This document shows, piece after piece, positions 37,360-47,521 of a stretch of DNA of 64,000 nt. Location of the stretch: positions 31,177-95,176 of the forward strand of contig MU266428.1 of NCBI GenBank assembly GCA_021014945.1, read 5' to 3'. A program made the translations under genes and the position numbers. The DNA comes from Leucogyrophana mollusca. Its lineage: Eukaryota; Basidiomycota; Agaricomycetes; Boletales. The notes under the pieces were generated by a model. The model had not been told where the DNA came from. It saw only the letters and a program-made list of their open reading frames with translations, and did no database searches. Position 1 is the first letter of the stretch. The number at the start of each line of letters is the position of its first letter.

Positions 37360-38423
37360 ATGGCAGAACAGCAGCAGAAACAGTCACGACAGAACCAGAA
37401 ACAGCGAGGGTCTGCGCCAAAAATGAGAGGATCCGATCGAGATGCGCCCGACGTGCGCATCTCAAAAAGCCTCTCCTGGTTGCTTCGCCATGGCGCAAAG
37501 ACGGCGGGCTTACAATTGCGACCAGACGGATACGCAAATGTTTCAGACGTGGTAAGCAATATCCTCCAAGTCCTTGGGGAAGTCGCTTGGGGGCTGACTT
37601 GATCAGGTAGTTGGCGAACCCAATCTTCAAAGATATAACCTTTGGCAAGCTGCAAGAAGTCGTCAGCAAAGATGCGAAACAACGGTATAGTCTAGTCCTC
37701 GAACCACAGATCGCGCAAGCATCCTCTGCCACAAATACATGGTGGATAAGAGCAAATCAAGGTCACTCGATAAAGGTGGTCACTTTGATGATGTTTTCCA
37801 GCCTTTTTACCAATGATTCATCGCTAGGATGTGCGACTTGAGTTAAAGCCGATCTTATCTGCCTCAGAAATCCCAATGGCTGTTCATGGTACTACCCGTA
37901 AAGCTTGGGAGCTCATTTGTGAGTGCCAAGCAGGCGTGATCCCGTCGCCTCTCACCTGTAGAATAGCTACCCAGGGTCTATCAAAGATGAATCGAAACCA
38001 CATTCATCTCGCTCGAGGCCTCGCTCGTGACAGCGTCATCAGTGGTACGTCAATAGCCTTACCCCGTATCGTACGCCAAATTTAATCTGCAGTACAGGCA
38101 TGCGTAGTTCCTCCCAAATACTCATATTCATCGACGTGCAGAAAGCACTTGACGCTGGAATTCCTTTCTTCTTGTCGGACAATGGCGTCGTCCTCACCGC
38201 GGGCGACGAATCAGGCTTTTTGTTGCCCACTTTCTTCCGCAGAGTCGAAAATGCCAACAGAACACCCGTACCAGGGTGGGAGAGCCGCACCTCGGATATT
38301 GCTCCGCCCCCCGAAGCCACCGTGACCACTGTGGCTGATCCTTTAGAATCGTCGACAATAGTTGGTGTCGAGGAGTTATCAATCGAGGAGCCACCAGTAG
38401 TCGCTGGAGAGTCCCACTCTTAG
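37360..38423 (+). CDS. TPT1: tRNA 2'-phosphotransferase TPT1/KptA
   Basis: Removes the splice-junction 2'-phosphate from ligated tRNA by transferring it to NAD. Five exons (37360-37551, 37611-37775, 37828-37918, 37967-38044, 38098-38423) encode 283 aa. Motifs are RISKSLSWLLRHGA near the start, AVHGTTRKAW, NRNHIHLARGL and FFLSDNGVVLTAG, matching the Arg-His-Arg-type active site of the family. An in-frame ATG at 37258 would add a 34-residue basic N-terminus, so the start is uncertain. The C-terminal 40 residues are acidic and variable. It is divergent from APP1. Confidence 0.92.
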
Positions 38424-38756
38424 CATGGGACCCCTCATGTTTCCATGATGCAACCAATGCTAATTTTACCTGCTTCACCCTACTCCTCTTGAGCTATGTT
38501 CACAATATGCAGCGAGTAGTCTTCACATTCCGGCGTTAAGAACAAGTTTAAACCTGGATATAAGTATAGATCTCATAAGTACGTCTAGTGCATACAGCGC
38601 TCCTAATGAAGTACATAGGTCAATAGGATAGGATACATAGGGGCACCAGCACGGTGCCCCTGGATGCCATCAGGTATATTGTAGGTAGAGGAGAAAACCC
38701 AAATATGAAAGAGCCATAGAGTTACCACACACGCTGCCCCTCAACAATATGTGAGG
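38424..38756. other. Intergenic between convergent TPT1 and MFS gene
   Basis: 333 bp with no ORF; presumably two 3' untranslated regions. Confidence 0.6.
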
Positions 38757-41032
38757 TCAACTTTTTGTTACCTGCGTCTCCGTTGCCTCAGACTCTAGGA
38801 CCATCCGAGAAAATCTGCTCCGCTGTCGAATCTTATAGCCATAAAAGAACAGCACCTGTATGCAAAACGCGTCCATCAGCACAGAATTCGTTTAGAATTG
38901 AAATGATCGGCTCACATATGGGATAGGCACCATCCCAAGAGCAACGAGTGCGAAGAGTGTAGTAGCCCACTTAAAGGTAAGATGTGCGAACATCTGCGGG
39001 GTAAAGAGCGGGAAAACACATGCAGAAAGGTTTCCTGGTGGAGACGCAAATATTAGTAACCTGCCCTTGCGAGAGTCATGCTGGCGGCTTACGGCTTAAA
39101 CTTTGCCCTGCCAGAGCGGAGGAGGCATATGAACCATAACTGACAATATCGTGAGCCCCACACGCAGGAAGAATGACACATTCTACTTACCAGTCCGCAA
39201 GATACAAGAACACGACGAGGTAGATGACAAAGGCTCCAGACATGAAGATCTGCGGAGCGAAATTAATGGCATGAAGGGGCTATCTTCAAACAGGGAGACC
39301 AACCGTGAGCCCGATCAGCGGGACTATCCAGGGAATATTAGGTGAGGCTGTCCATGCATAGATAAACATTCCGATAGGCAAAAGCAGTGCGGCCACGCAG
39401 GGCAGGTATAGACGAGCTTCTTGTGCTTTTTTGTCGTAGTTCTTCCTGCATGCAAGCAAAGTCTTGGTAAATCATCTCGTAGACACGTCGGACTTACCGG
39501 TACATGGGCTCTTGCCAGTATAAGTTTGCAAAGAAACCAATAAAACTCCCAAGGCTGGTGATCCTTGGATTAGTCGGAGACAACATACACAAATTACGAC
39601 TAGCCCACTCACATGAGGGTCACAAAAACAGTCCCGGTCTCGCCGACATTAAAGCCGTATAGCAATTTGAACTCGGGAGATACAGATCTGCAAAGAAGGT
39701 TAATAAGCTTGTTGCATTGACGCCAAGAAACATCACCCACTCTACCAAACAGTAGACTACACCCCAAGTGAAACCAATCCAGAGCTGAGATTACAGTGTT
39801 AAGTGACGACAGAACGAAACATCATCTAGAAGCTCACGCTGAAACTTTGCACAGCAGGCTCGGTCAGCAGCAGATCTGAGGAGTCGTGAGGGGAAATGAT
39901 TTCGGAACAAGGAGTGAACACACAAATTGGACGAGTGCAGGAGACTTTTGTCATCTGCCAGAGGCTCGGTTTCTCGACTTCGGCCTTGGAGCGGTACTTA
40001 TCGTCCCCTGTTTCCCCACGCAGCTTATGTGCGATACGGGACAAGATGATTGACGAGCGCGTTTCCTGCATGAAAAGAAGCACCGAAATGAAATATGTCC
40101 CTGTAAACCTGTGGGTGAATATCAGTACCAGCCACCGCTTCACAGGCTTTCGTGCGCGGGGTCTCTAACATTGCATGTATCCATTGTATCCATCGCCACT
40201 CAAGGCGTGGATTTGCCTCTATCCAACTGGCTATCACAGCCCCAAGACCAGTAGAGGCAACTGCCGCGAGTGCGAAGAGCGACATCGGCAGGCCTCGTCT
40301 GCAGACACGTGAGTCGCCAACCAACATCGACCTATGTAATTTGATAGAAGCTTACTCTTGTGGCTTCCATATATCAGCAACCGTTCCGCCCACTAAAGTG
40401 GCCCCCGTAGACCCAAATGCACCACCAAGGGCGCGTGCTATCATAACCGTTTGAATATTTGGTGACCTGTTGATAAATCCCGTATCAGTATAGGTCATTA
40501 TTAATACGCGGTTGAGATCTTACAGGGCAACCATCACTTCGGTAAGCATAAAGACGGACGAGGAAACTATGTAGAGCGGCATTCTACCGACCTCCTCGCT
40601 AAAGGATGAGGTGACTAGAGGAACGATGCTAAACCCCAGAGCATAGAGGCTAAGCGCAACTGTAGCCTCGAATTCGGTGCAGTTCAAGTCCCGTATCATT
40701 GACTGATAGCCCATAGAGAAGGAGTCGGCGGCAGAAGCTGAAAATTGGGAGTACCTGGCGTAAGGAAGGGGAAGAGAATCGAGGTAAATGAAGACGTACC
40801 GACGATACAAGTGAATGCACATGCAGTCACAGTAATGACCCATTTTCTGCAAAGTGAAAAGTTAGTAGGATCACGAGGATCTCCCTCCTCGAAGTCGACC
40901 TGCGTAGACTACTCCATAAATGTCTTCTCATCGTAGAGATGACCGACTCACGTATAAACACTCGGGGACATGAATGGTGGACGATGGAGATATAGTAAGC
41001 TGTGTCCTGTCCTGAGGAGTTTCCTGCGACAT
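38757..41032 (-). CDS. MFS transporter, DHA1 (polyamine/drug) type, 15 exons
   Basis: Twelve-TM proton antiporter family; substrate unknown. Fifteen exons (41032-40952, 40899-40800, 40737-40524, 40466-40356, 40298-40170, 40108-39924, 39875-39838, 39784-39741, 39687-39613, 39554-39498, 39445-39304, 39249-39191, 39139-39093, 39034-38916, 38855-38757) encode 499 aa. Family markers are the pre-TM1 FEEGDPRDPTNF, GRMPLYIVSS, RALGGAFGSTGATLVGG, and ETRSSIILSRIA in the central loop. In the second half are LYWQEPMYRKNYDKKAQEARLY and SSALAGQSLSRN. All phases close. The acceptor before 39554 could be 9 nt away without changing frame. Confidence 0.88.
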
Positions 41033-41948
41033 GTTCGATTTGGAGAGATGGGGGGATGCGAACGTTTCGTATTATTGCAGCGGACATTGGCACCTAACTC
41101 GGGCATTTAAAGCTTCTGACGCGTCGACGCGCAGAAAGCCAAGGGGAGGAGTAGTGGCACAGACAACTGCGAGTTCCAACCTGCATACGACTCGGACGGA
41201 CAATCTCGAATGGCAATAAACGCGTCGCGGAAATGCATTGTATTCGTATCTAGCATGCATTTGGGCATCCCCCTGTGTCGTGAAGTGGCAGGGTGAGTTC
41301 GTTGCAAGACGATGCTTGAATGCAGCGGTGACAAAAAGGAGTTTTGCTAGTGGTGAAATGCAAAAATCGCTCCGTACATGCTGCTTCAGCCGAGTGAGGG
41401 CCCTGCGATCGAAGGCTTCCTAACTGGTAACAAGCAGGTAGTGTTCAGGGGGTAATTTTGGGCAAACAGATGACACACTTAAAGGCTGCCTCCAGGCGAC
41501 TGTACTTCTCTGCAAAAACGAGGAGCGAGTAAATATAGCCGTGCTCGTGGTTACAAGCAGCTGTCATGCGAGTGCCAGAAAGTGACACTGACGGGAACCT
41601 CCGTCCCACACCTACAAAGACTAGATTCAATGTCGCCATGGGTATTTCAGCGAGGTCATCACCACCGTCTCGTTGAACCTTTAGAGCCGATTCGGAAAAC
41701 CACTGGCCTCTTTAAAACTGACTTCCCGACATCAATCAACGGCGGCCGGCTAAAGTTTTCGCAGAATTCGCGCCGTTATTACCACTACTGGCCTTACATT
41801 ATACCGTGAGCCCAGGTACCACATCCCCCTGAAAACACCGACCCGAGCAAACAACGGAAAGGCTGTTGTAGTGCATTATAGGAGCCAGTGTTCAGCAAGC
41901 AAGAGAACCGTTCTGGTTGCTAATGCATGTATCTGAAGTAAAACATGG
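41033..41948. other. Intergenic
   Basis: About 0.9 kb; no supported gene or repeat seen. Confidence 0.5.
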
Positions 41949-42416
41949 TCACGACAAGGGCTGGGCTGGGCTGAGTTCGACGACCCTACCGAGATTGATT
42001 ACCGATGGCATTTCAGCCAACGTTGCGTTTTCGACTTGGCACATACAGACCATCTGTAACGGCCCGATGCCATAGTCGCAAGCGGCGCATGTGGCGCCGA
42101 AGTCCCCACTGGTTAAAGGAAAGTGAGCTTCATGTTTCGTCGCATTAACGGGTCGAGGCTCCCACCTATGTACACAGGTCAGGGTACCATTGTAGTTGGC
42201 GATGCAGTTATTTAGATCGAGAGACGAAGTGACGTTTACACCACTGTCAGCCTCGCAGACAGCAGCTAGCGTGGTGCCAGTAGTAGGCTCCATCACAGCG
42301 CCATTGAGGGTAATGTTTGTACATGTCGCCGCAAAACCTTGGGCGAGGGCGAAGCGAGATGAAGCGAGGATAGAGATGCTCACGATGAGTGAGAAATTGA
42401 GGAGAGTTGGGTGCAT
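41949..42416 (-). CDS. Secreted CVNH-domain (cyanovirin-N homolog) protein
   Basis: CVNH proteins are small lectin-like folds widespread in filamentous fungi; their physiological role is unclear. Two exons (42416-42166, 42108-41949) encode 136 aa. A signal peptide (NFSLIVSISILASS) precedes FAATCTNITLNG, the diagnostic SSLDLNNCIANYNGTLTC, and the second repeat GDFGATCAACDYG with MVCMCQ. The 57-nt intron is a multiple of three and has no stop, so intron retention would give a longer open frame. Removing it aligns the two repeats properly. The end of the second repeat is degenerate (SVINLGRVVELS). Confidence 0.85.
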   Translation of the reverse strand: MHPTLLNFSLIVSISILASSRFALAQGFAATCTNITLNGAVMEPTTGTTLAAVCEADSGVNVTSSLDLNNCIANYNGTLTCVHRWEPRPVNATKHEAHFPLTSGDFGATCAACDYGIGPLQMVCMCQVENATLAEMPSVINLGRVVELSPAQPLS

Positions 42417-44188
42417 CTTGGAAGCCTAAGCAAAAAATCGCGAGTAGACTGAGATCTCTAGGAGGGAATGATGGCGTCCGTCATGGGCAACACTCATTGC
42501 CTTTATGTGTTATTTTCCGGCGCTTCCATTGGCGCTCTCCGAGGGGTGAGGAGCACCTACCTTCAGTCCTAATTTTTGAACCAAGATACTCAAGGCATCC
42601 TCGTAGACGGACTAGTGGCATCAGAGTGGGGAATGCAAGTATATTTAGCAATCAGACAACAGGATTCGGCGATCTACTCGCCTTCGTGTCCAAAATTCTG
42701 CAGCCTCTCATAAATGTCATTCTTGATGGCTAGGCTGATGCGTCATCCCACTTATGTTCGCGGCGAACAAAGTGCTTCTCGTCTTTTACGACAGAGCCCA
42801 CGTCAACCTATGTTTGTTGACCGGGAATTGCATTGTAGCATCGCCCTGCTTGGCTCCTATCGTGGACGACAATCCAAATGATGGTGGGATTCGAGTTCTC
42901 ACCTTCGTGGTGATGAGGGTGGATGAGTGCCTTGATGTTGATGTACATCATCTCCTGTGCGATGCACTGGAGGTGCGGTATAGGGAAATCCTCAGGACTA
43001 AAGATGAACGTCGGTATTCGACTCAGACTGGCTTGTCGACATTGTTGTGAGATCGAACTACGACGGATGAGCAGAGCGGAAACCAATGTCTAACATGACA
43101 TAGCAAACTAATCCGAATCGCCACCACCTGCAGTTCAAACAAACTGTCAGCCTCACTATCCTGTGCACGTCTTCCGGCGGCTTACCGGTACAAAGAAAGA
43201 GTGATCGCCGTGAATACTCCCCCTCACAATTGCTTTCCAAGCAGTCTTCTGTCAGGGAGTTGCACCCTGCACGGCCACTCTTCTTCGACAACGCCTGTCC
43301 CTGCTACAGCTTCGATTCCAGCCCATACAGGTCCAGCCCGTCACGCGTCAAGCCTTAGCAGACCAAGCCAGAGGATTCTGTAAGGTGAGTCTCTGCGAAA
43401 GCCATTTAACCAACTTGCCGAGCGCTAAAATTCTCGCAGCCTGTAATCCCGAGGCGGCTCAAATATGGATACGCGACCTTGCTTAGCGTATATGTATCCC
43501 AGATCGGGGATGAGCGTCGACTCGGAGGAGTAACTGCGTTTGTAGTGTGGCATGTGCAGGAGTTGTGGTTGATGTGTTGCGTTTTATCCATTTCAGAGAC
43601 ATTTGAAGGGCTCGAATAAACCGAATGCGAGAAAGCAGTACATAAGAAAATGGCCGACTTGGTTTGTCTGCAGACCCTCGCAAAGCCCCGTCAATGTCCA
43701 AAACAAAACGTGGCCACAAGCGGTGTGGCGGGTGCAGTACAGCAACCCCGGATTTATTCATGATTTATTGGTTTGTTTGAACTTCGAAGTTACCACCTCC
43801 CTCTTCATTATTCTTGTCACTTTCAGTCAGTTGCAGGTCGTTTTCTGCGTGACACAAACCCTGGGAAGAAAGAGAGGTATGTGGACATTGAGTCATCTTG
43901 CGTGCAATCGTACTATTGCTGTGGTGCATGTTGCAGAACTCGAATCCACAGCATCCGAGTCTCATTGTTGTGAATTTGAATGGGAAAGCGGGAGAGTGAA
44001 AACGAGAAACAAAGATTAATCTATGGAATCGACGGGAGATAGGTGATGCTGGAGGTGCGAAGCGATATGGTACGGTGAAACTATGGCGAATAAACCGATC
44101 TCGGAGGTGCGTGAACGTGCAAGAAAACCAAGTCCAAAAAATACAAAAGTCCTAATCCATGTATCCCAATACCCAAAGTATGGCCTCC
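42417..44188. other. Intergenic, 1.8 kb
   Basis: The largest gene-poor stretch of the left two thirds. ORFs up to about 140 codons are present on both strands but show no family features or consistent splice structure. No tRNA or repeat was recognised. Confidence 0.45.
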
Positions 44189-45220
44189 TCATGACGACAG
44201 CGGACGCTTCATCGCCGCTCTTTTCAAACTCTCCGGTGCGCCGTGTTCCGCGACCAGGCTCAAGGCCCGCCTTTTGGTGATGATCTCGGCAGCTGTTGGA
44301 GAGGTTGTACCGCTCCTGGGAATATCCCACTGCCAGCTGACAGGATGCGAGTCGTGCACTTCTTCAGCAGAGCGTTTACCGGATGGGCGTGCTAGTGGAA
44401 TTGCGATCTTCACCTTTCTTCGAGCCGTGTCGCGCGCACCGATGCCCTCAAGCCCCGCTAGCGACTGATGACGCGAGCGAGGCTCGGGGACGTTCGTGAT
44501 GTCCTTTGGACCCGAAAATGTGAGCTCCATGGCTGAACGAGGCCCACTACCTTCCACGGACGCAATTGCTGCGTCATAAACCCAAACGCCACCCGCCATT
44601 GGCCCACTCACAGACTTTCGCCGCCCCACACATCTCTTCTTGAGCACCCTGATTTCTTCCGAAGACGACTTATGCTCCGGCGCAGGCTTGGTTATCTTCG
44701 GAGGAGTTATAACAGAATGGCTCCTCGCACGCGTCATCACCTTCCTCTCCGGACGCCCTTTCCCCTCGGCAAACCCCTGTACGCGTTCCGCGAGCGGTTT
44801 GAATTGCTCCTTCGATGCCTCCACCGCACTCTTAACCTTCTCCGCCCACTCCTCGAGGTCGTAGAGCTTGTGCAACATAAGCTTGAACGTGAATGGATAG
44901 CGCTCTTCGAGGGGAAAGGTCTGGACGCTCTCTTCATGCTCTGCTACGCGCCCTGAAGGCGCCGCGCCCACGGTATTTCTGCGCGGTCGTCCAGTGGGCT
45001 TGATCTGCTGATCTTGGTCCCTCTGCGCACGAATGGAGAGGAGTGTGGACATGTTTTTGAGAACTGGGGCGAACTCGGGGGGCACAGAAGCGATGTCTTC
45101 GAGAGCGATCACGGCTCCAGTGTCAGCTCGGGAACGCCGCGTCGCGACGCGGTCGAAAAGTTCAAAGAGTTTTGCGAACTCGGCGGTCTTGGTGTTAGTG
45201 CGTGTCACGGTTGTCGCCAT
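44189..45220 (-). CDS. Unknown basidiomycete protein, 343 aa
   Basis: Not recognised. A single exon encodes 343 aa from the ATG at 45220. An upstream in-frame extension to 45376 looks like leader sequence. The N-terminal half has helical segments (TAEFAKLFELFDRVATRR, FTFKLMLHKLYDLEEWAEK). The second half is basic and Ser/Pro-rich (KKRCVGRRKSVSG, KITKPAPEHKSSSEE) and ends KRRALSLVAEHGAPESLKR. It lacks membrane segments and catalytic motifs. A nuclear or scaffolding role would be a guess. Confidence 0.65.
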   Translation of the reverse strand: MATTVTRTNTKTAEFAKLFELFDRVATRRSRADTGAVIALEDIASVPPEFAPVLKNMSTLLSIRAQRDQDQQIKPTGRPRRNTVGAAPSGRVAEHEESVQTFPLEERYPFTFKLMLHKLYDLEEWAEKVKSAVEASKEQFKPLAERVQGFAEGKGRPERKVMTRARSHSVITPPKITKPAPEHKSSSEEIRVLKKRCVGRRKSVSGPMAGGVWVYDAAIASVEGSGPRSAMELTFSGPKDITNVPEPRSRHQSLAGLEGIGARDTARRKVKIAIPLARPSGKRSAEEVHDSHPVSWQWDIPRSGTTSPTAAEIITKRRALSLVAEHGAPESLKRAAMKRPLSS

Positions 45221-45872
45221 GATGGTAAGTAAGCAGTGCCCTGATGTCAGTAATCGGTGGCTTGTGGGGGTGGGCGGGATCAATGATAGTATGTGTTTAC
45301 AAAAAGACGAACCACCTGTCTCGCCGTGCTGGTGCTGGCGTTGTCTAACGAAGGCGAAGAGGTGAGGAGGAGCCAACTTATATCATTCCAGGTCCGTAGT
45401 GGCCAAAGGGGTCCAAACTGGGCGCACCTGTGGACGCGATCGTCTACCGCGTTGGTGTTGCTTTGGTTCCGGGTTGTGGCCTCGCCACACATCATTTCGG
45501 ATATCGGTTTCGAGTGGCTCGGCCATGATCGCCATTGTTCCTTTGTTTACCCCCGGGGATCGTAACCAGGCAAGCATGCATCAACGAATGTCATTTGATT
45601 CCGCCAATGGTTTGCATATACGGGCTCCAGATCACGTCCACGAGAGCTTACAGCGTGCCAGTCTCATGTCGCTCCGGTCCACAAAATTGGGCGCGTGGGT
45701 CAAATGCATCTGAATTTTCGGCAAGAATACCAGAAGGTGCGTTGTTCGTGAACCGTCTAGCAACGACAATTAGAAAAGAGCAACACGCAAGCGATGATTG
45801 CGACGTCGGCATCGACAAGAAGCCCAAGGCATCGATATCCAGGTCAAGATTTCAGATATCAGTGTCGCCATG
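45221..45872. other. Intergenic
   Basis: No supported gene. Contains the 5' flank of the 343-aa gene and the 3' flank of the F-box gene. Confidence 0.5.
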
Positions 45873-47390
45873 TCAGTTCCAGGGCCTTCTCCTGACCCTC
45901 ACCCTGCCATTCGCACGCAGGATGAACACCTTTGCCATCCTCGCCAGGTCACCTTCCTTCTCCTTTCGCAGACCGGACGAAAAGAAAGAACTCCAGCCTA
46001 CAGTGCGCAACGTTTTGAGCTTCCGGGCAAGGCCGAGGCTAGCTTCCAGTTCGCGAGTTCGCACCGCAGGAGCCAAAACAAGGAGGTCGCAGACAGGGCA
46101 GATCTCGGCATCGAATCCGCCACCGCAATATTCACAGGTCTTTGACTCCCTCTCGTCGCCGTCGCTGGTAGAGAAGGATATATCTCTAGAAAGACCATCT
46201 TCGAGTTGACTGAGGACCGTCCCCCCTGGTGGTGACCGGCTCTTTAGCCGACTGAATGCGTGCCGCAGAGTCACCTCGAAGCTATATGGGCCATCGCCGT
46301 ATTCCTCGAGGTGGCCATCGAGCATGTCTTCAAGCATATTTTCGTCGGAGAGGAAGATACCAAGGTGGAGATCAGTCAAACATGTGAGTAGTTTCAGAGC
46401 CTTCCCGAATTCCTCCTACTCCGTTGATAAGCTTTAGTACAGGGTACAATGACAGGTTTAATTTTCGTGATGTGGATCTTGATATAGGACGCACCGTCAA
46501 GCATGACACATTCGCAAAGTGGTTAGGAATCGGGGAGTGGATCACCACGCTCGAACTTTCTTCGAAACATAACCAGCAGCAGGATACGTCCAAGTGCTCT
46601 GAGCAGCTTAGGTGGAGCGTCGCTAGAGAGGGCATGGCGCCAGAAATGGTCTGGAGTAGCGGGACGTCGATTCGCCAGAGCGCTGTGAGAGCGAGAGAAG
46701 TAAGTTGACAGGGAAACCATGTGTTTATACCCGCAGTTGCTGGGAAGATGGCGTTTACTCGATTCTTCTGTGTTGACCTCCCGTCTTCTCCGAAGGAAAG
46801 GGATAAGTGACGGAGATTCTTGAAGACCTCCGCGGGCTGTCGACGAAGGATCTCGTAGGCAACGTAAGAGGTCGACGAGAGGCTTCTGGGATCCGGTGAG
46901 CGGGCAGTGCATGCGTATATGTGCTTGGAACTAACTTGACACAGTGTAAACCAACGTCTTCGAATGTCCTTCTGTTCGAAATCATTGACGCATGCATGTT
47001 TATCCATGCCTTTATGCTGCTCGTCGAAGCAATTTGCAGCGAGGAAAAGAACGACCGGAGTGCTATCTGCCTGAACTGAGATGACGCGAGAGAAAATGGG
47101 CCGATCTCATAGAAGGATCCGTTCGCGTGGAAGAACAGGGAGAATATGTAGTCGGTGATCTCTGTAGGGAGCCTTGGGCGCGCAGCTATGATAAGTGGGT
47201 CGTCCTCCTTGTCCGAGTCCCCGTCTGGAGCAGGAGAGGTGAAGGTGTGGGTATATGCGCTTCGAACAGACTTGGAAGAGGGCGAAGAACATCCATACAC
47301 TGAACCATCGTCCTCATCCCATGCCTCCGAGGACATGGTGGTTGAGAAGGAACGAAGAATGGGCAGAACTCTTTCGACGCGATCATGCAT
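45873..47390 (-). CDS. F-box/leucine-rich-repeat-like protein
   Basis: Member of the large agaricomycete F-box-like family, presumed substrate adaptors of SCF ubiquitin ligases. Three exons (47390-46936, 46885-46495, 46415-45873) encode 462 aa; a second ATG at 47336 is possible. The F-box-like helix is ARPRLPTEITDYIFSLFF. Leucine-rich segments follow (FKNLRHLSLSFGED, LTSLALTALWRIDVPLLQ, LATLHLSCSEHLDVSCCW, FEESSSVVIHSPIPNHF, LTDLHLGIFLSDENML). A C-terminal CEYCGGGF-CPVCDLL Cys pair is present. Three reading frames overlap here, and the chosen exons are the ones that reproduce the family order. The divergent partner is Sir2, 131 bp away, with a CACGTG near 47,445. Confidence 0.75.
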
Positions 47391-47521
47391 ATATGTCGAC
47401 GCGCTCGTATCACGTGTACCTTGAATTCATCCGCATTTGGATAAACCACGTGATCTAGACGCGATCATAAATTGCCGCGCCTACACCTTCAATCTTGTCC
47501 TTTACCAGTACTATCGTAGGG

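Noticed and set aside
43603..44019. 138-codon plus ORF in the 1.8-kb gap
   Set aside because: No family features; mixture of hydrophobic and charged stretches as in translated noncoding DNA.
45221..45376. N-terminal extension MAPPHLFAFVRQ of the 343-aa protein
   Set aside because: In frame but looks like leader sequence; the ATG at 45220 begins a more regular helical segment.
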